Shown one piece after another: positions 54,407 to 63,495 of a stretch of DNA of 64,000 bases. Origin of the DNA: Dyadobacter diqingensis (lineage in GTDB: Bacteria > Bacteroidota > Bacteroidia > Cytophagales > Spirosomataceae). The stretch is taken from contig NZ_JAMXKF010000014.1 of the NCBI RefSeq assembly GCF_024220585.1, positions 1-64,000 on the forward strand. The letters run 5' to 3'. Each line of letters opens with the position of its first letter. Position 1 is the stretch's first letter. A program made the translations under genes and the position numbers. A model generated the notes under the pieces. The model saw only the letters and a program-made list of their open reading frames with translations. It had not been told where the DNA came from and did no database searches.

Positions 54407-54710
54407 TTATTCTTTTTTAGATTTTAGAAGACTTGCCGGTGCTACATCTGTACTCTGAAGAGCCAATGCGCAACTTGCGCATATTGGCCTACTTGCACCA
54501 ACACTTTGAATACTAACTCCATTGTTTTGACCGTAGTTCATTATGGTGACTTCGACAGTCCTTTTGCTTCTACTTCCCCGATTGTAACATAGCCCTCTGA
54601 GCAGGTCGTAACCTGTTTGACAATTTTTATAAGGAGGAACAACCTGATAAGTAGATTGGTCTTACTGGGTATCTGTGACGGGGTCGATTGTTACCCAACA
54701 AACCTTCTCA
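54407..54710 (-). pseudogene. Displaced Rhs tip B with deaminase-like C-terminus, decayed
   Basis: Minus-strand reading gives RRFVG, a frameshift, then VTIDPVTDTQ, stop, DQSTYQ (the Rhs core end, compare FTQVDPVTADQENYSTYQYG in tip A). It jumps into VVPPYKNCQTGYDLLRGLCY and SVGASRPICASCALALQST, ending LLKSKKE and TAA 54407-54409. The PICASC motif resembles the zinc-binding PCxxC part of deaminase toxins, but the HxE half is missing. It is therefore an inactive remnant, next to its presumed immunity gene (DUF416). Confidence 0.55.
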
Positions 54711-54835
54711 AAAGCGATCAACCTCATATTACTCCGCCTTACTCTTCCGATTCTCCAAGCTAGAAGCTAGCGTTATTTTAATATGACAGATCCACACCTT
54801 TAACTAGTTGATTTCTTTTACAAAGAGAATTTGTC

Positions 54836-55192
54836 TCAGTTTTTTTTTATTCTATTATAATCGGGGTTTGATTTTGCATACTCCACCTCAACACTATCAC
54901 CCACGGCGTATTTGCTATTCTCCGTATTGCCCTTATAGATTTTACCGTCAACACGAAATTCATAGGAATAGTAAAAAGTCTGATTCACAGGACTGTGTCC
55001 AGTAAATTTTTTTTCGTCAATGACAACACCCTTTATTGTTTGGCTATCTGATGATAACTTATGACTTGCCACGCCACTTCTAATTAGAAAATATATTGGA
55101 TAGCCGATTAGCAAAAAAATTAATGCCAGACCGAAATAAAATTTTATCGGAGCTTTTTTCTCTTTACTCGTTTGTTCTCTTCTTGATTTCAT
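54836..55192 (-). CDS. DUF3592-like membrane protein, candidate immunity protein
   Basis: The protein has 118 residues. A basic start (KSRREQTSKEKKAP) is followed by one membrane helix (about 20-38, FYFGLALIFLLIGYPIYFLI) and a beta domain (IKGVVIDEKKFTGHSPVNQ, FYYSYEFRVDGKIYKGNT, VGDSVEVEYAKSNPDYNRI) like the DUF3592 fold. It overlaps the end of the Rhs tip A frame by 29 bp, the usual toxin-immunity overlap. It probably protects at the membrane, but the partner toxin is not recognisable. Confidence 0.65.
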   Translation of the reverse strand: MKSRREQTSKEKKAPIKFYFGLALIFLLIGYPIYFLIRSGVASHKLSSDSQTIKGVVIDEKKFTGHSPVNQTFYYSYEFRVDGKIYKGNTENSKYAVGDSVEVEYAKSNPDYNRIKKN

Positions 55193-55995
55193 CTATTGTT
55201 GGGGCGGTTATAGCTTTTGTTGCATTTTCGGCATAATTACCAAATTTTTCAGGTACCACTGTAACTAAATTTTTTGCTGTTTGTTTAATTTGCTTTCCTG
55301 TGATTTGCTCTCCTTTATCTCTAAGTGCGTTTTTAACGCCTTTTGCTAATATATTCCCGTTTTCACCTGCAAGTGTTTTAGCAACATTACTTGCCAGACC
55401 TTTGGCCGATTTATTTATTATTCCTCCCGTAGTTAGATCAGAAATTGCATCTATTGAAGCGTTTTTCACCACATTCGATGCCCTTGTCTCCAATTTCCCA
55501 CTTACAGAACCTTCTCCATCTACGCTGACTTCAGCAACATTGTTTGCAAGCGTCACGGCCGTTTTTACCAACAATTTTCGTCCCACACTTGCTCCTTGAG
55601 TTACGGCTCCCTCCACAAAAGCCAGTCCAACAGAAGATAAGTTAAGTTAATGTTTTGGTAAATGAATCGGACGTTAACCTACCGCTATTGAATGCATTGG
55701 TTGCTACTTGGGTACCATATTCCACTGCTGCCCCAACAAGTCCTCCAAATAAACAACTAGGACAATCTCCGTTGGGGTCACTCCGCAAGATAGGATTATT
55801 CCAGCCATACTGATAGGTAGAGTAGTTTTCCTGATCGGCAGTGACCGGATCGACTTGCGTGAATCTACCAATAGTTGGATCATAAAACCGCTTCATTAGA
55901 TCCATGTATCCCGTTTCTAGTTGCTTTTCACGGCCTAAGAAAGTGTAACGGTTGCTTCCGGATGTTCTGGTTATTTCCAATCCAAAGGCATCGTA
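55164..55995 (-). pseudogene. Displaced Rhs tip A with frameshift
   Basis: From about 55995 the minus strand encodes YDAFGLEITRTSGSNRYTFL, GREKQLETGYMDLMKRFYDP, TIGRFTQVDPVTADQENYST and NNPILRSDPNGDCPSCLFGG, the Rhs core end and linker, up to TAA at 55642. A shift by one base then gives EGAVTQGASVGRKLLVKTAV, a Lys/Ala-rich helical stretch and APTIDEIKKRTNE ending at 55164. One indel thus splits one earlier open frame. A toxin fold is not recognised in the last 150 residues. Confidence 0.7.
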
Positions 55996-56030
55996 ATTTC
56001 AGTGGATTTTTCATCATATTCCAGGTTTTC

Positions 56031-56175
56031 AACCTAGCTCTGATCTGGAACTCGACAAGCCAACCCTGGACCGGATGTAGCAGATCTCAAAATACCTGAA
56101 TGCTGACCGAATACAAAATCTGTATAGTCATCGACGCGCTGATCCGCGATTTTAATACCAGAAGGCAGTATGTTG
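56031..56175 (+). pseudogene. C-terminal fragment of the XRE-type regulator (copy 2, decayed)
   Basis: The DNA matches 53592-53737 at roughly four of five positions (shared GATCTGGAACTCGACAAGCC). The frame is broken here by a TAG after LDRM and a later frameshift. As in copy 1, it abuts the truncated 5' end of an Rhs tip in head-to-head orientation. This shows that the Rhs tip and the regulator fragment moved or duplicated together. Confidence 0.5.
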
Positions 56176-56345
56176 TGAGGTTTTCGACGGCTGCTCTTGC
56201 ACGTGTCAGTGTATGGATGTTGACATTTTTGTAATAGGTCCCCCCGCTTTCAGTATCAACTTAACCCAGCAGTCCTGTGCTTGCTGATAAGCGACTTACC
56301 TCGTAGTAGATCAGAAACGCATACATTGACGCGTTTAAAACGCCG

Positions 56346-56386
56346 AACCAAGCTAATCCTGATTACCAATCAGGGTTAGCTTGGTT
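56346..56386 (-). terminator. Hairpin downstream of the 79-residue gene
   Basis: Arms 56346-56364 and 56368-56386 (AACCAAGCTAATCCTGATT and its complement with one G-T wobble) form a 19-bp stem with a 3-base loop, 12 bp past the stop of the gene at 56399. It probably ends the minus-strand Rhs/immunity transcript. Confidence 0.7.
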
Positions 56387-56398
56387 AAAAAGTATACC

Positions 56399-56638
56399 TT
56401 AAGAATTCAGTTCAAGATACTGTTTACCTAACCCGGTAATATCGATCCTATCTATTTCACCAGGTATTTTCTCAATGGAAATTAATTTCTGGTTCTCCAT
56501 ATATTGAATTGTGTCTTCCAGATTTTCGAGAACAGCTACATATTGCGAATCACCTGAATATTTTCGATGAATTTTATACCAGTTACTATGCCCGGTAATT
56601 TTATTTAAATAGCTAAGAATTACATTGGTCTTATTCAT
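56399..56638 (-). CDS. Small protein of unknown function in the Rhs locus
   Basis: The protein has 79 residues, with no signal peptide or membrane segment. MNKTNVILSYLNKITGHSNW, ENLEDTIQYMENQKLISIEK and IDITGLGKQYLELNS suggest a small winged-helix-like fold, but I do not recognise a family. It lies between the immunity gene and the displaced Rhs tips on the same strand and is closed by a hairpin. It may be another orphan immunity gene or a regulator. Confidence 0.6.
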   Translation of the reverse strand: MNKTNVILSYLNKITGHSNWYKIHRKYSGDSQYVAVLENLEDTIQYMENQKLISIEKIPGEIDRIDITGLGKQYLELNS

Positions 56639-56837
56639 ATAGATAATTTAAAAATATGATCCTGAATCCTTTACGGCATCTGGATGATAAAGTTAAAATT
56701 TTGCTGCTTGGTCATATGGAATCCCATAGTCTAATAATGTCGCCGCGTGTTGAGATGAATAAAAATCATATGAATCCACGTCATTCAATTTGTACAGGAT
56801 ATGTAATATTTGCTTTTCGGTTTAATATAATAACAGA

Positions 56838-56865
56838 ACAGGCCCCGGTTCAAGAGCCTGTGTGT
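56838..56865 (-). terminator. Degenerate hairpin before the 3' end of the immunity gene
   Basis: ACAGGC (56838-56843) and GCCTGT (56856-56861) flank CCCGGTTCAAGA. The sequence resembles the perfect terminator at 53738-53766, so it may be a decayed copy of it. Nothing else is evident in 56639-56914. Confidence 0.4.
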
Positions 56866-56914
56866 TTAATCATATTCTCGAATATACTTATCCTCTTTGG
56901 TAAGACAAAAACGA

Positions 56915-57526
56915 TCAGGATCTAATTTGGAATCTAATTGGCGTTCCATCCGATAAGTTGTGGATCTGCTTTGCCAGTTCCGAATTATAAGAGAGGTTCT
57001 TTACGATCCCTAGTGCAGACAGATTTTCTATTTGGTATTCTCCACCAACTACAAAGGGCTTCTTTGGGCAAAGTCTATCGTCTATACTCAAATAACCGTT
57101 TTCACTTTCCCAGGCTGCCAATAAACTTTCACCTGTTAGATAATCTCCATCTTCATGCAATAATTGGAGCCAATCATAAAAACTGTTACCATTGGCTTCA
57201 AAATCACCTGTCTCAATATTGAATAGAACTACAAGATTATCTAGGAATCCAAATTGATTACCAAATAGGTCTTGCCCGAAGAAAAAGGCATTTTTAGTCA
57301 GATCTCCAAATTCGTCCTTTATAATCTTATTTAACTGGACAATATCATGCTCCGTGTCACGGGCTACATATGAGTACATGTGCAAAGATTTACCGTAAAA
57401 GAAACCTCCATTTGACGCTTTAATAAACTCAATATAAAGCGAATCGTAATCATATATGACGAATTCTTGGGTAAAATGTGGTGCAACTTCTATGTCGCAC
57501 TTTTTGCTTAAAATACTCTGTATCAT
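56915..57526 (-). CDS. SMI1/KNR4 (SUKH)-like immunity protein
   Basis: The protein has 203 residues and is soluble. FFFGQDLFGNQFGFLDNLVV, LFNIETGDFEANGNSFYDWL, DDRLCPKKPFVVGGEYQIEN and the end IHNLSDGTPIRFQI match a SUKH-like group common beside Rhs toxins. Its start overlaps the stop of the Rhs gene (ATGA, 57523-57526), the classic arrangement for a toxin and its immunity protein. It should bind and block the NucA/NucB-type DNase domain. The SUKH call is from pattern memory. Confidence 0.7.
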   Translation of the reverse strand: MIQSILSKKCDIEVAPHFTQEFVIYDYDSLYIEFIKASNGGFFYGKSLHMYSYVARDTEHDIVQLNKIIKDEFGDLTKNAFFFGQDLFGNQFGFLDNLVVLFNIETGDFEANGNSFYDWLQLLHEDGDYLTGESLLAAWESENGYLSIDDRLCPKKPFVVGGEYQIENLSALGIVKNLSYNSELAKQIHNLSDGTPIRFQIRS

Positions 57527-60500
57527 GGATTCTCATTTATTGGAAGTACTCTTACTCTTGTGCCGTCAGGCAATTTTCTTATTTGCTGTCCAATACTAGC
57601 ACCGGCACCCCTATTGTCCGATGATGGGATATGCCTAACACTAGATGAGCCACCTGTATTAATCACTGCCGGGGGAACTTCGTCTCTATCCATACCACTT
57701 TGCGTATTTGTCCCCTTAAGGTTCTCCCGTCTTCTTGCACTTGCCCCAGCTCTATCAATAACACCTTCACTACTCGTGCCGTTTTGGATCGCCTCGGAGA
57801 GGTGTTTTGCCGATTCTGGATGCTTACTCCCATCTACAAATATATCTACTATCGCCTTAACTGCCGGAATTTCCGCAATACTTTCTCCTATTTTCTTTAA
57901 AGTGCTACCAGCTACTAATGGTAGTAGAGCACCGCCAGCTGCCATAACTTTATCCGTTGTGGTTGCTTTTGTCCCATCCAGATTAACAGCATTCCCGTGA
58001 CGGGTAATTGTAGTAGCTAATACTGCCGCATCGTTTGCATCCGTATAGCTTAAAGCCTTACCCAATCCTTGTTCGATATTTCTCCCCAATTCCCGTGTGT
58101 TAGACTTAACAGCTTCCCATTGAGATTTTGCTGCGGTTAGCAACATTGAACCGGGACCACCGCAACACGCAAATCTTCCATCCGGATCAGAGAAACGTAT
58201 TGGGTTATTGAACGAGTAATGATACGGAGAAAAAGTGTCTTGTCCTTCGGTTTCAGGATCAACCACCATGAACCTGCCAATCGTCGGGTCATAAAACCTG
58301 GCTTGAAGATCTATCCAATTGGTCTCCGCTTGACGCTCCTTACCTAAGAAAGTGTACTTATTTGTTCCCGCTGCCCTAGGAATCGCCAACCCAAAAGGAA
58401 AATAATCCGTCTCTTGTAAAAGCGTTCCTGTCTCGTTTACTACTTGTCGGGTATTGCCAAGGTGATCTTTCAGATAATATTCAAAGGAATAATCAGTGGT
58501 ACTAGCACCGTTGTTGGTGATTGTGATCTGGCCCTCTTCCGTTCCAATACGGGTAAGGTAATTACTGCTATTATATTCGAAGATACCGGCATATTTGATG
58601 TTATCCGTTCCACGCTGCATCCGTAGCTTCGAACCGGTTGCATCATAGTGATACTGCATGGTGAGGCCATTGATAGCCACTTCCCTGGGCAGGTTCAGCA
58701 TATTGTACCGGATGCCACCATCCGCGATACCCCGGTTTTTATCCTGAACCGTGTTGCCGTTGCCGTCATACTTGTAATCCTCAGAGTCAGCCGAAGAACC
58801 ATTGTTAAAACCTTCTGTCGAGCCGGCATCGGTCACCTTGGTCAGGCGGTTACCATTATCGTATATATAGGTAAGGTCATCCCAGGTAGCTGCACTCTTT
58901 TTTCGCTGCAACGCCTTGATATTCCCATTAAGGTCATAGGCCGAAATTGTTTCACTGTATTCGTAGTTAGACCCTTCACCCTTTGTCAGACGATTGGCTT
59001 TGTCATAGGTAAATTTGTATCCGGCCCAGGCGCTGCCCTGCCTCCAGAGCATCTCGCCGATGTTGCCATTGTATTGAGGGGTGGTCGCGTTTGCATATTT
59101 AAGTTCAACGCCAAAGTTATCTCCAGCACTTGTCTTACCAACTGTTTTGCTCATCCAGCCCCTAGGGACATAGTTGTAGTCCAGTTGCTCCCGGAAATTA
59201 CTGGCATCCGTTGAATTCAGAAATTTCTTTTTCAACTGCCCGAGTGCATCGTAACGGTTGGCAGCCACCACAATGTTCTTCCTCTCAGTGGTACCGCTTT
59301 TGACAATATAACGGGTACTGAGCAGCCGGTCGGCGTGATCGTATGTATACTGCTTCTCAACCGTGTTATCTCCGGTGCTTACCTTTTGCTTGACAAGTTC
59401 CTTCTCCACACGACCGTCGAAACGGAGCTGCCTCACCACATGTTCATAGTTGCCACCGCCAAGATCAAATAGGCTTCTGATCGTTTCTATTACGTTGAAG
59501 AGATCATCATAATACGTCGTAGTATAAAGCCATCCGGTACTCGCATCGCTATAACTGCCATCCGGATTCAATATGCGTGTGGCGGTTACGGTTACCTTCC
59601 CCTTTACATTGGACCTGGAAGTTGTTGGATAACCGTTGCCGTAATTGTTTACAAATGCCTGCGTTCCCCCAAAAGGAGGCGAATAATTGTCGTAATGTGT
59701 TTTCACCAGCGGCCGATACTCAGTACCAGATTTTTCGCCTGTTTCAATCACGCGGTCCAGTTCATCATACTTAAAATAGGTGATTTTACCATTGCCGTCT
59801 GTACTTTCGGTTAACCGGTCACGGCTGTCATAGATCATCGTGGTCGTCCCTCCTCCGGGCACATATTTACTGCTTATCAGCCCGCGATCATTATACATAT
59901 ACTTAAATGCATATTTGCCGACGCTGGCCTCCCTTTGATACTCGGGCTGCAGGACAAATCTGAGCCGGGAAAGATCATCATAGACATAATACGTGTTCAG
60001 CCAGGTATCCTGTGCAGCCTGCACTGCTTTCAGCACCAATCTGCCATCCTTGTCTTTAAATTCTCTGAATATGTTCCCATTTTCATCGGCAGTGCTTGTT
60101 TTCGATAACTGACCTGCTCCATAGAAGGCATTATCATCCATCAGGTTATTGTCTGCTGAGACCTTATACAATCTGACTTCATTGGCATTGCCTCCATACT
60201 CGAGAGTAACGGAACGATCTGAACCAACAGCAAACTGTTTGCTCACGCGGTTCAAAGGGGAAGGCTCGTACTCAGTCAAGGCATAACCCCGGTTATTTTG
60301 TTCATTGAAGTTTGCGGCATTGTTATAATACGCCACCGACTTCGTAGCCGCGTCGCCGGCATATTTTCCGTTGCCGGCGGCAGGGTTGGACACATATTCT
60401 GCCGGATAGGGTGCATATACTTTCGACACCCGGCCCACCGCATCGTATTCGGTGTGACTCACCAGGTCGGAAGGACGTGTGCCCGAAAGCAACGGGCTCG

Positions 60501-60714
60501 CCTGGGCTGAGACACTCTGCAAGGGACGCCCCAGGCCGTCCAGATAAGCAACCTCCTGGGTTGCATCTTTGATATTACCGCTGACGGTAGTGCGCGCACC
60601 TTTGTAGGTACGGGCCAACACAAAGTTCTTATCCGTGCTCTGCCCGAAAAGGCCTTGTGAATAAAGAACTGCCGCGAAAAGCAGGTAGCGAAAATAGGAA
60701 ACCGATGTCATCAT
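57523..60714 (-). CDS. Exported Rhs protein with NucA/NucB-type DNase toxin tip
   Basis: The protein has 1063 residues. A signal peptide (SYFRYLLFAAVLYSQGLFGQ) is followed by the DUF6443-like N-terminal region (YLDGLGRPLQSVSAQASPLL), many YD-type repeats (YDSRDRLTESTDGNGKITYF, YDKANRLTKGEGSNYEYSE) and the core end YTFLGKERQAETNWIDLQAR to NNPIRFSDPDGRF (about residue 843). The variable tip (about 962-1063) has HPESAKHLSEA, SGMDRDEVPPAVI (Asp1009, Asp1011, Glu1012) and SSDNRGAGASIGQQI (Asn1034), matching NucA/NucB DNases. It probably kills competitors by cutting DNA. The immunity gene overlaps its stop. Confidence 0.9.
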   Translation of the reverse strand: MMTSVSYFRYLLFAAVLYSQGLFGQSTDKNFVLARTYKGARTTVSGNIKDATQEVAYLDGLGRPLQSVSAQASPLLSGTRPSDLVSHTEYDAVGRVSKVYAPYPAEYVSNPAAGNGKYAGDAATKSVAYYNNAANFNEQNNRGYALTEYEPSPLNRVSKQFAVGSDRSVTLEYGGNANEVRLYKVSADNNLMDDNAFYGAGQLSKTSTADENGNIFREFKDKDGRLVLKAVQAAQDTWLNTYYVYDDLSRLRFVLQPEYQREASVGKYAFKYMYNDRGLISSKYVPGGGTTTMIYDSRDRLTESTDGNGKITYFKYDELDRVIETGEKSGTEYRPLVKTHYDNYSPPFGGTQAFVNNYGNGYPTTSRSNVKGKVTVTATRILNPDGSYSDASTGWLYTTTYYDDLFNVIETIRSLFDLGGGNYEHVVRQLRFDGRVEKELVKQKVSTGDNTVEKQYTYDHADRLLSTRYIVKSGTTERKNIVVAANRYDALGQLKKKFLNSTDASNFREQLDYNYVPRGWMSKTVGKTSAGDNFGVELKYANATTPQYNGNIGEMLWRQGSAWAGYKFTYDKANRLTKGEGSNYEYSETISAYDLNGNIKALQRKKSAATWDDLTYIYDNGNRLTKVTDAGSTEGFNNGSSADSEDYKYDGNGNTVQDKNRGIADGGIRYNMLNLPREVAINGLTMQYHYDATGSKLRMQRGTDNIKYAGIFEYNSSNYLTRIGTEEGQITITNNGASTTDYSFEYYLKDHLGNTRQVVNETGTLLQETDYFPFGLAIPRAAGTNKYTFLGKERQAETNWIDLQARFYDPTIGRFMVVDPETEGQDTFSPYHYSFNNPIRFSDPDGRFACCGGPGSMLLTAAKSQWEAVKSNTRELGRNIEQGLGKALSYTDANDAAVLATTITRHGNAVNLDGTKATTTDKVMAAGGALLPLVAGSTLKKIGESIAEIPAVKAIVDIFVDGSKHPESAKHLSEAIQNGTSSEGVIDRAGASARRRENLKGTNTQSGMDRDEVPPAVINTGGSSSVRHIPSSDNRGAGASIGQQIRKLPDGTRVRVLPINENP

Positions 60715-60839
60715 TACTTTTGAAAAGTGATATTTTTGAATAAAAAAATGCCTCTAACCAACGCGTTCGTTACTTCCAATCAATCCAAGTCTCCTATGTA
60801 CAGAGGATAGCTCTGCTTTGCCAGTTTATAAGAAATCCC

Positions 60840-61125
60840 TTATAAATCGTTTGAATCGTTATACCAGATGTTGACCTTGTTACTATCCGTTCTTTCAATA
60901 CTTATTCCGATGACATTGTAAGGTGTTTTGCCATTTGGGGGCGTTTACGAGTACGCGGGGTTAATCGATGCCCGGTGTGGTCGTATAGTTTGAGGTCCCC
61001 CAGGCAGTTGTGTATTTACCCTACCGGCTGTCTGATGCCAGTCCCTGAGAGGTGTAATTATAAAACTTTTCCGAAGTAACCAGAGCAACTACCGCCGATG
61101 CATTTACCTTGTTATTGATCATAGA
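60840..61125 (-). pseudogene. Decayed fragment of a secreted protein
   Basis: The minus strand reads NNKVNASAVVALVTSEKFYN, YTSQGLASDSR, a stop, GKYTTAWGTSNYTTTPGI, then a shift and PYNVIGISIERTDSNKVNIW up to TAA 60840-60842. The Thr/Ser/Asn-rich composition resembles extracellular adhesin-like proteins. Two breaks show decay. It lies between the repeat protein and the Rhs gene. The remaining 60715-60839 shows nothing. Confidence 0.4.
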
Positions 61126-61141
61126 AAAACTGACTGATATT

Positions 61142-61191
61142 TTTTAAAAAGCGGGAAGTGAAAAATCATTTTCACTTCCCGCTTTTTAAAA
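61142..61191 (-). terminator. Bidirectional hairpin terminator
   Basis: AAAAAGCGGGAAGTGAAAA (61146-61164) and its exact complement (61169-61187) form a 19-bp stem with an ATCA loop, extended by four A-T pairs on each side. It lies 8 bp past the stop of the repeat protein and works for both strands. Confidence 0.93.
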
Positions 61192-61198
61192 TAATTTT

Positions 61199-63495
61199 CT
61201 ATGGGGCTGTTAAAGTAATTGTATTATAGCCCGTGGTGAACGAAGCCGTCCCGGTATTTACGATTGCATAAAAGCGGTAAGTGCCAGGGCCAAGGTAAGG
61301 TGTAGGCCACTGTCCGTTGGCACTACCCTCCACAGAGGACAACTTGTAAACACCTGGTTGACTCGCGTCCGCTACGGCATAACCCATCCGGTTAGGCCAT
61401 CCGCCATCGCTGGTTGCTGCCCAGACCTCCACACTGCTGATGATGGAACCAGCAGGAACACAGGTCGTGACACTAATGGCTGTCGTCACACGATTAGCCG
61501 TAGTAGTACTGGCTGTACCCACTACACTGGCGTTGTTGGCTGGTGAAAGCACACTGCCCGTCAAAGCAGGACAACTCGTGCCAGCCGGAGCAGTCAGCGT
61601 AATTGTATTGTAGCCCGTGGTGAACGAAGCTGCCCCGGTGTTGACCACAGCATAAAAGCGGTAAGTGCCCGGGCCAAGATAAGGTGTAGGCCACTGTCCG
61701 TTGGCACTGCCTTCCACAGATGACAATTTGTAAACACCTGGTTGACTGGCATCCGCCACGGCATAACCCATACGGTTTGGCCATCCGCCATCGCTGGTTG
61801 CTGCCCAGATCTCCACGCTGCTGATGGTGGAGCCAGCAGGAACACAAGTCATGACACTGATGGCTGTCGTCACGCGGTTAGCGGTAGTTGTACTGGCTGT
61901 ACCCACTACACTGGCGTTGTTGGCTGGTGAAAGCACACTGCCCGTTAAAGCAGGACAACTCGTGCCAGCCGGAGCTGTCAGCGTAATTGTATTATAGCCC
62001 GTGGTGAACGAAGCTGTCCCGGTGTTGACCACAGCATAAAAGCGGTAAGTGCCCGGGCCAAGGTAAGGTGTAGGCCATTGTCCGTTGGCACTACCCTCCA
62101 CAGAGGACAGCTTATAGACACCTGGTTGACTGGCGTCCGCCACGGCATAACCCATACGGTTAGGCCATCCGCCATCGCTGGTTGCTGCCCAGATCTCCAC
62201 GCTACTGATGGTAGAGCCAGCAGGAACGCAGGTCATGACACTAATGGCCGTTGTCACACGATTAGCTGTAGTTGTACTGGCTGTACCCACCACACTGGCA
62301 TTGTTGGCTGGCGAGAGAACACTCGCCGTCAGAGCAGGACAACCTGTGACTGGGGGCGCAGTAAGCGTAACAGTGATGTAGTCCGTAGTCACCGTAGATG
62401 TCGCCGTTTTTACGATGGCATAAAAGCGGTAAGTGCCTGGGCCAAGGTAAGGTATAGGCCACTGTCCGTTGGCGCTGCCTTCCACAGATGACAATTTGTA
62501 AATACCTGGTTGACCAGCCTCAGCTACGGCATAACCCATACGGTTTGGAAAACCGCCATCGCTGGTTGTCGCCCAGATCTCCACACTATTGATGGTAGAA
62601 CCTGTTGGAACACAGGTAGTGACACTAATGGCTGTCGTCACACGATTAGCAGTAGTTGTGCTCGCGGTACCCACCACACTGGCGTTGTTGGCTGGCGAGA
62701 GAACACTCGCCGTCAGAGCAGGACAACCTGTGACAGGGGGCGCGGTAAGCGTAACGGTTATGTAGTCAGTCGTGACCGTAGAAGTCGCCGTTTTTACAAT
62801 TGCATAAAAGCGGTAAGTGCCAGGACCAAGGTAAGGTATTGGCCACTGTCCGTTGGCACTACCTTCCACAGAGGACAATTTGTAAACACCCGGTTGACCA
62901 GCATCAGCTACGGCATAACCCATCCGGTTTGGGAAACCGCCATCGATGGTTGTCGCCCAGATCTCCACACTGTTGATCGTCGAACCCGTAGGAACACAGG
63001 TCGTGACGCTGATGGCTGTCGTTACACGATTAGCCGTAGTTGTACTGGCTGTACCCACCACACTGGCGTTGTTGGCCGGCGAGAGAACACTCGCCGTCAG
63101 AACAGGACAACCTGTGACTGGGGGTGCCGTGAGCGTAACGGTTATGTAGTCAGTGGTGACCGTAGAAGTCGCAGTTTTTACGATGGCATAAAAGCGGTAA
63201 GTACCCGGGCCAAGGTAAGGTGTAGGCCACTGGCCGTTGGCGCTGCCCTCCACAGATGACAGCTTGTAAACGCCTGTTTGACTGGCATCCGCTACGGCAT
63301 AGCCCATCCGGTTAGGCCATCCGCCATCGCTGGTTGCTGCCCAGATCTCCACACTATTGATGGTGGTGCCGGTTGGAACACAGGTCGTGACGCTGATGGC
63401 AGTCGTCACACGATTAGCAGTAGTTGTGCTCGCGGTACCCACTACACTGGCGTTGTTGGTTGGTGAAAGAACACTCGCCGTCAAAGCCGAGCAAC
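61199..63495 (-). repeat. Six tandem 384-bp coding repeats
   Basis: The motif near TTGGCTGGTGAAAG recurs at 61541, 61925, 62309, 62693, about 63077 and 63461, an exact 384-bp (128-codon) period. Units differ by scattered, mostly silent substitutions, and some blocks are swapped between units (TGTASFTTGYNTITLTAP in the C-terminal units, TATSTVTTDYITVTLTAP in the N-terminal ones). This suggests gene conversion and possible copy-number change by recombination. Confidence 0.92.

Noticed and set aside
61358-63466. Long plus-strand frames (up to 249 residues at 62510-63259) opposite the repeat protein
   Set aside because: They follow the 384-bp period of the real minus-strand gene and have low-complexity Cys/His/Thr-rich translations; antisense artefacts of the repeats.
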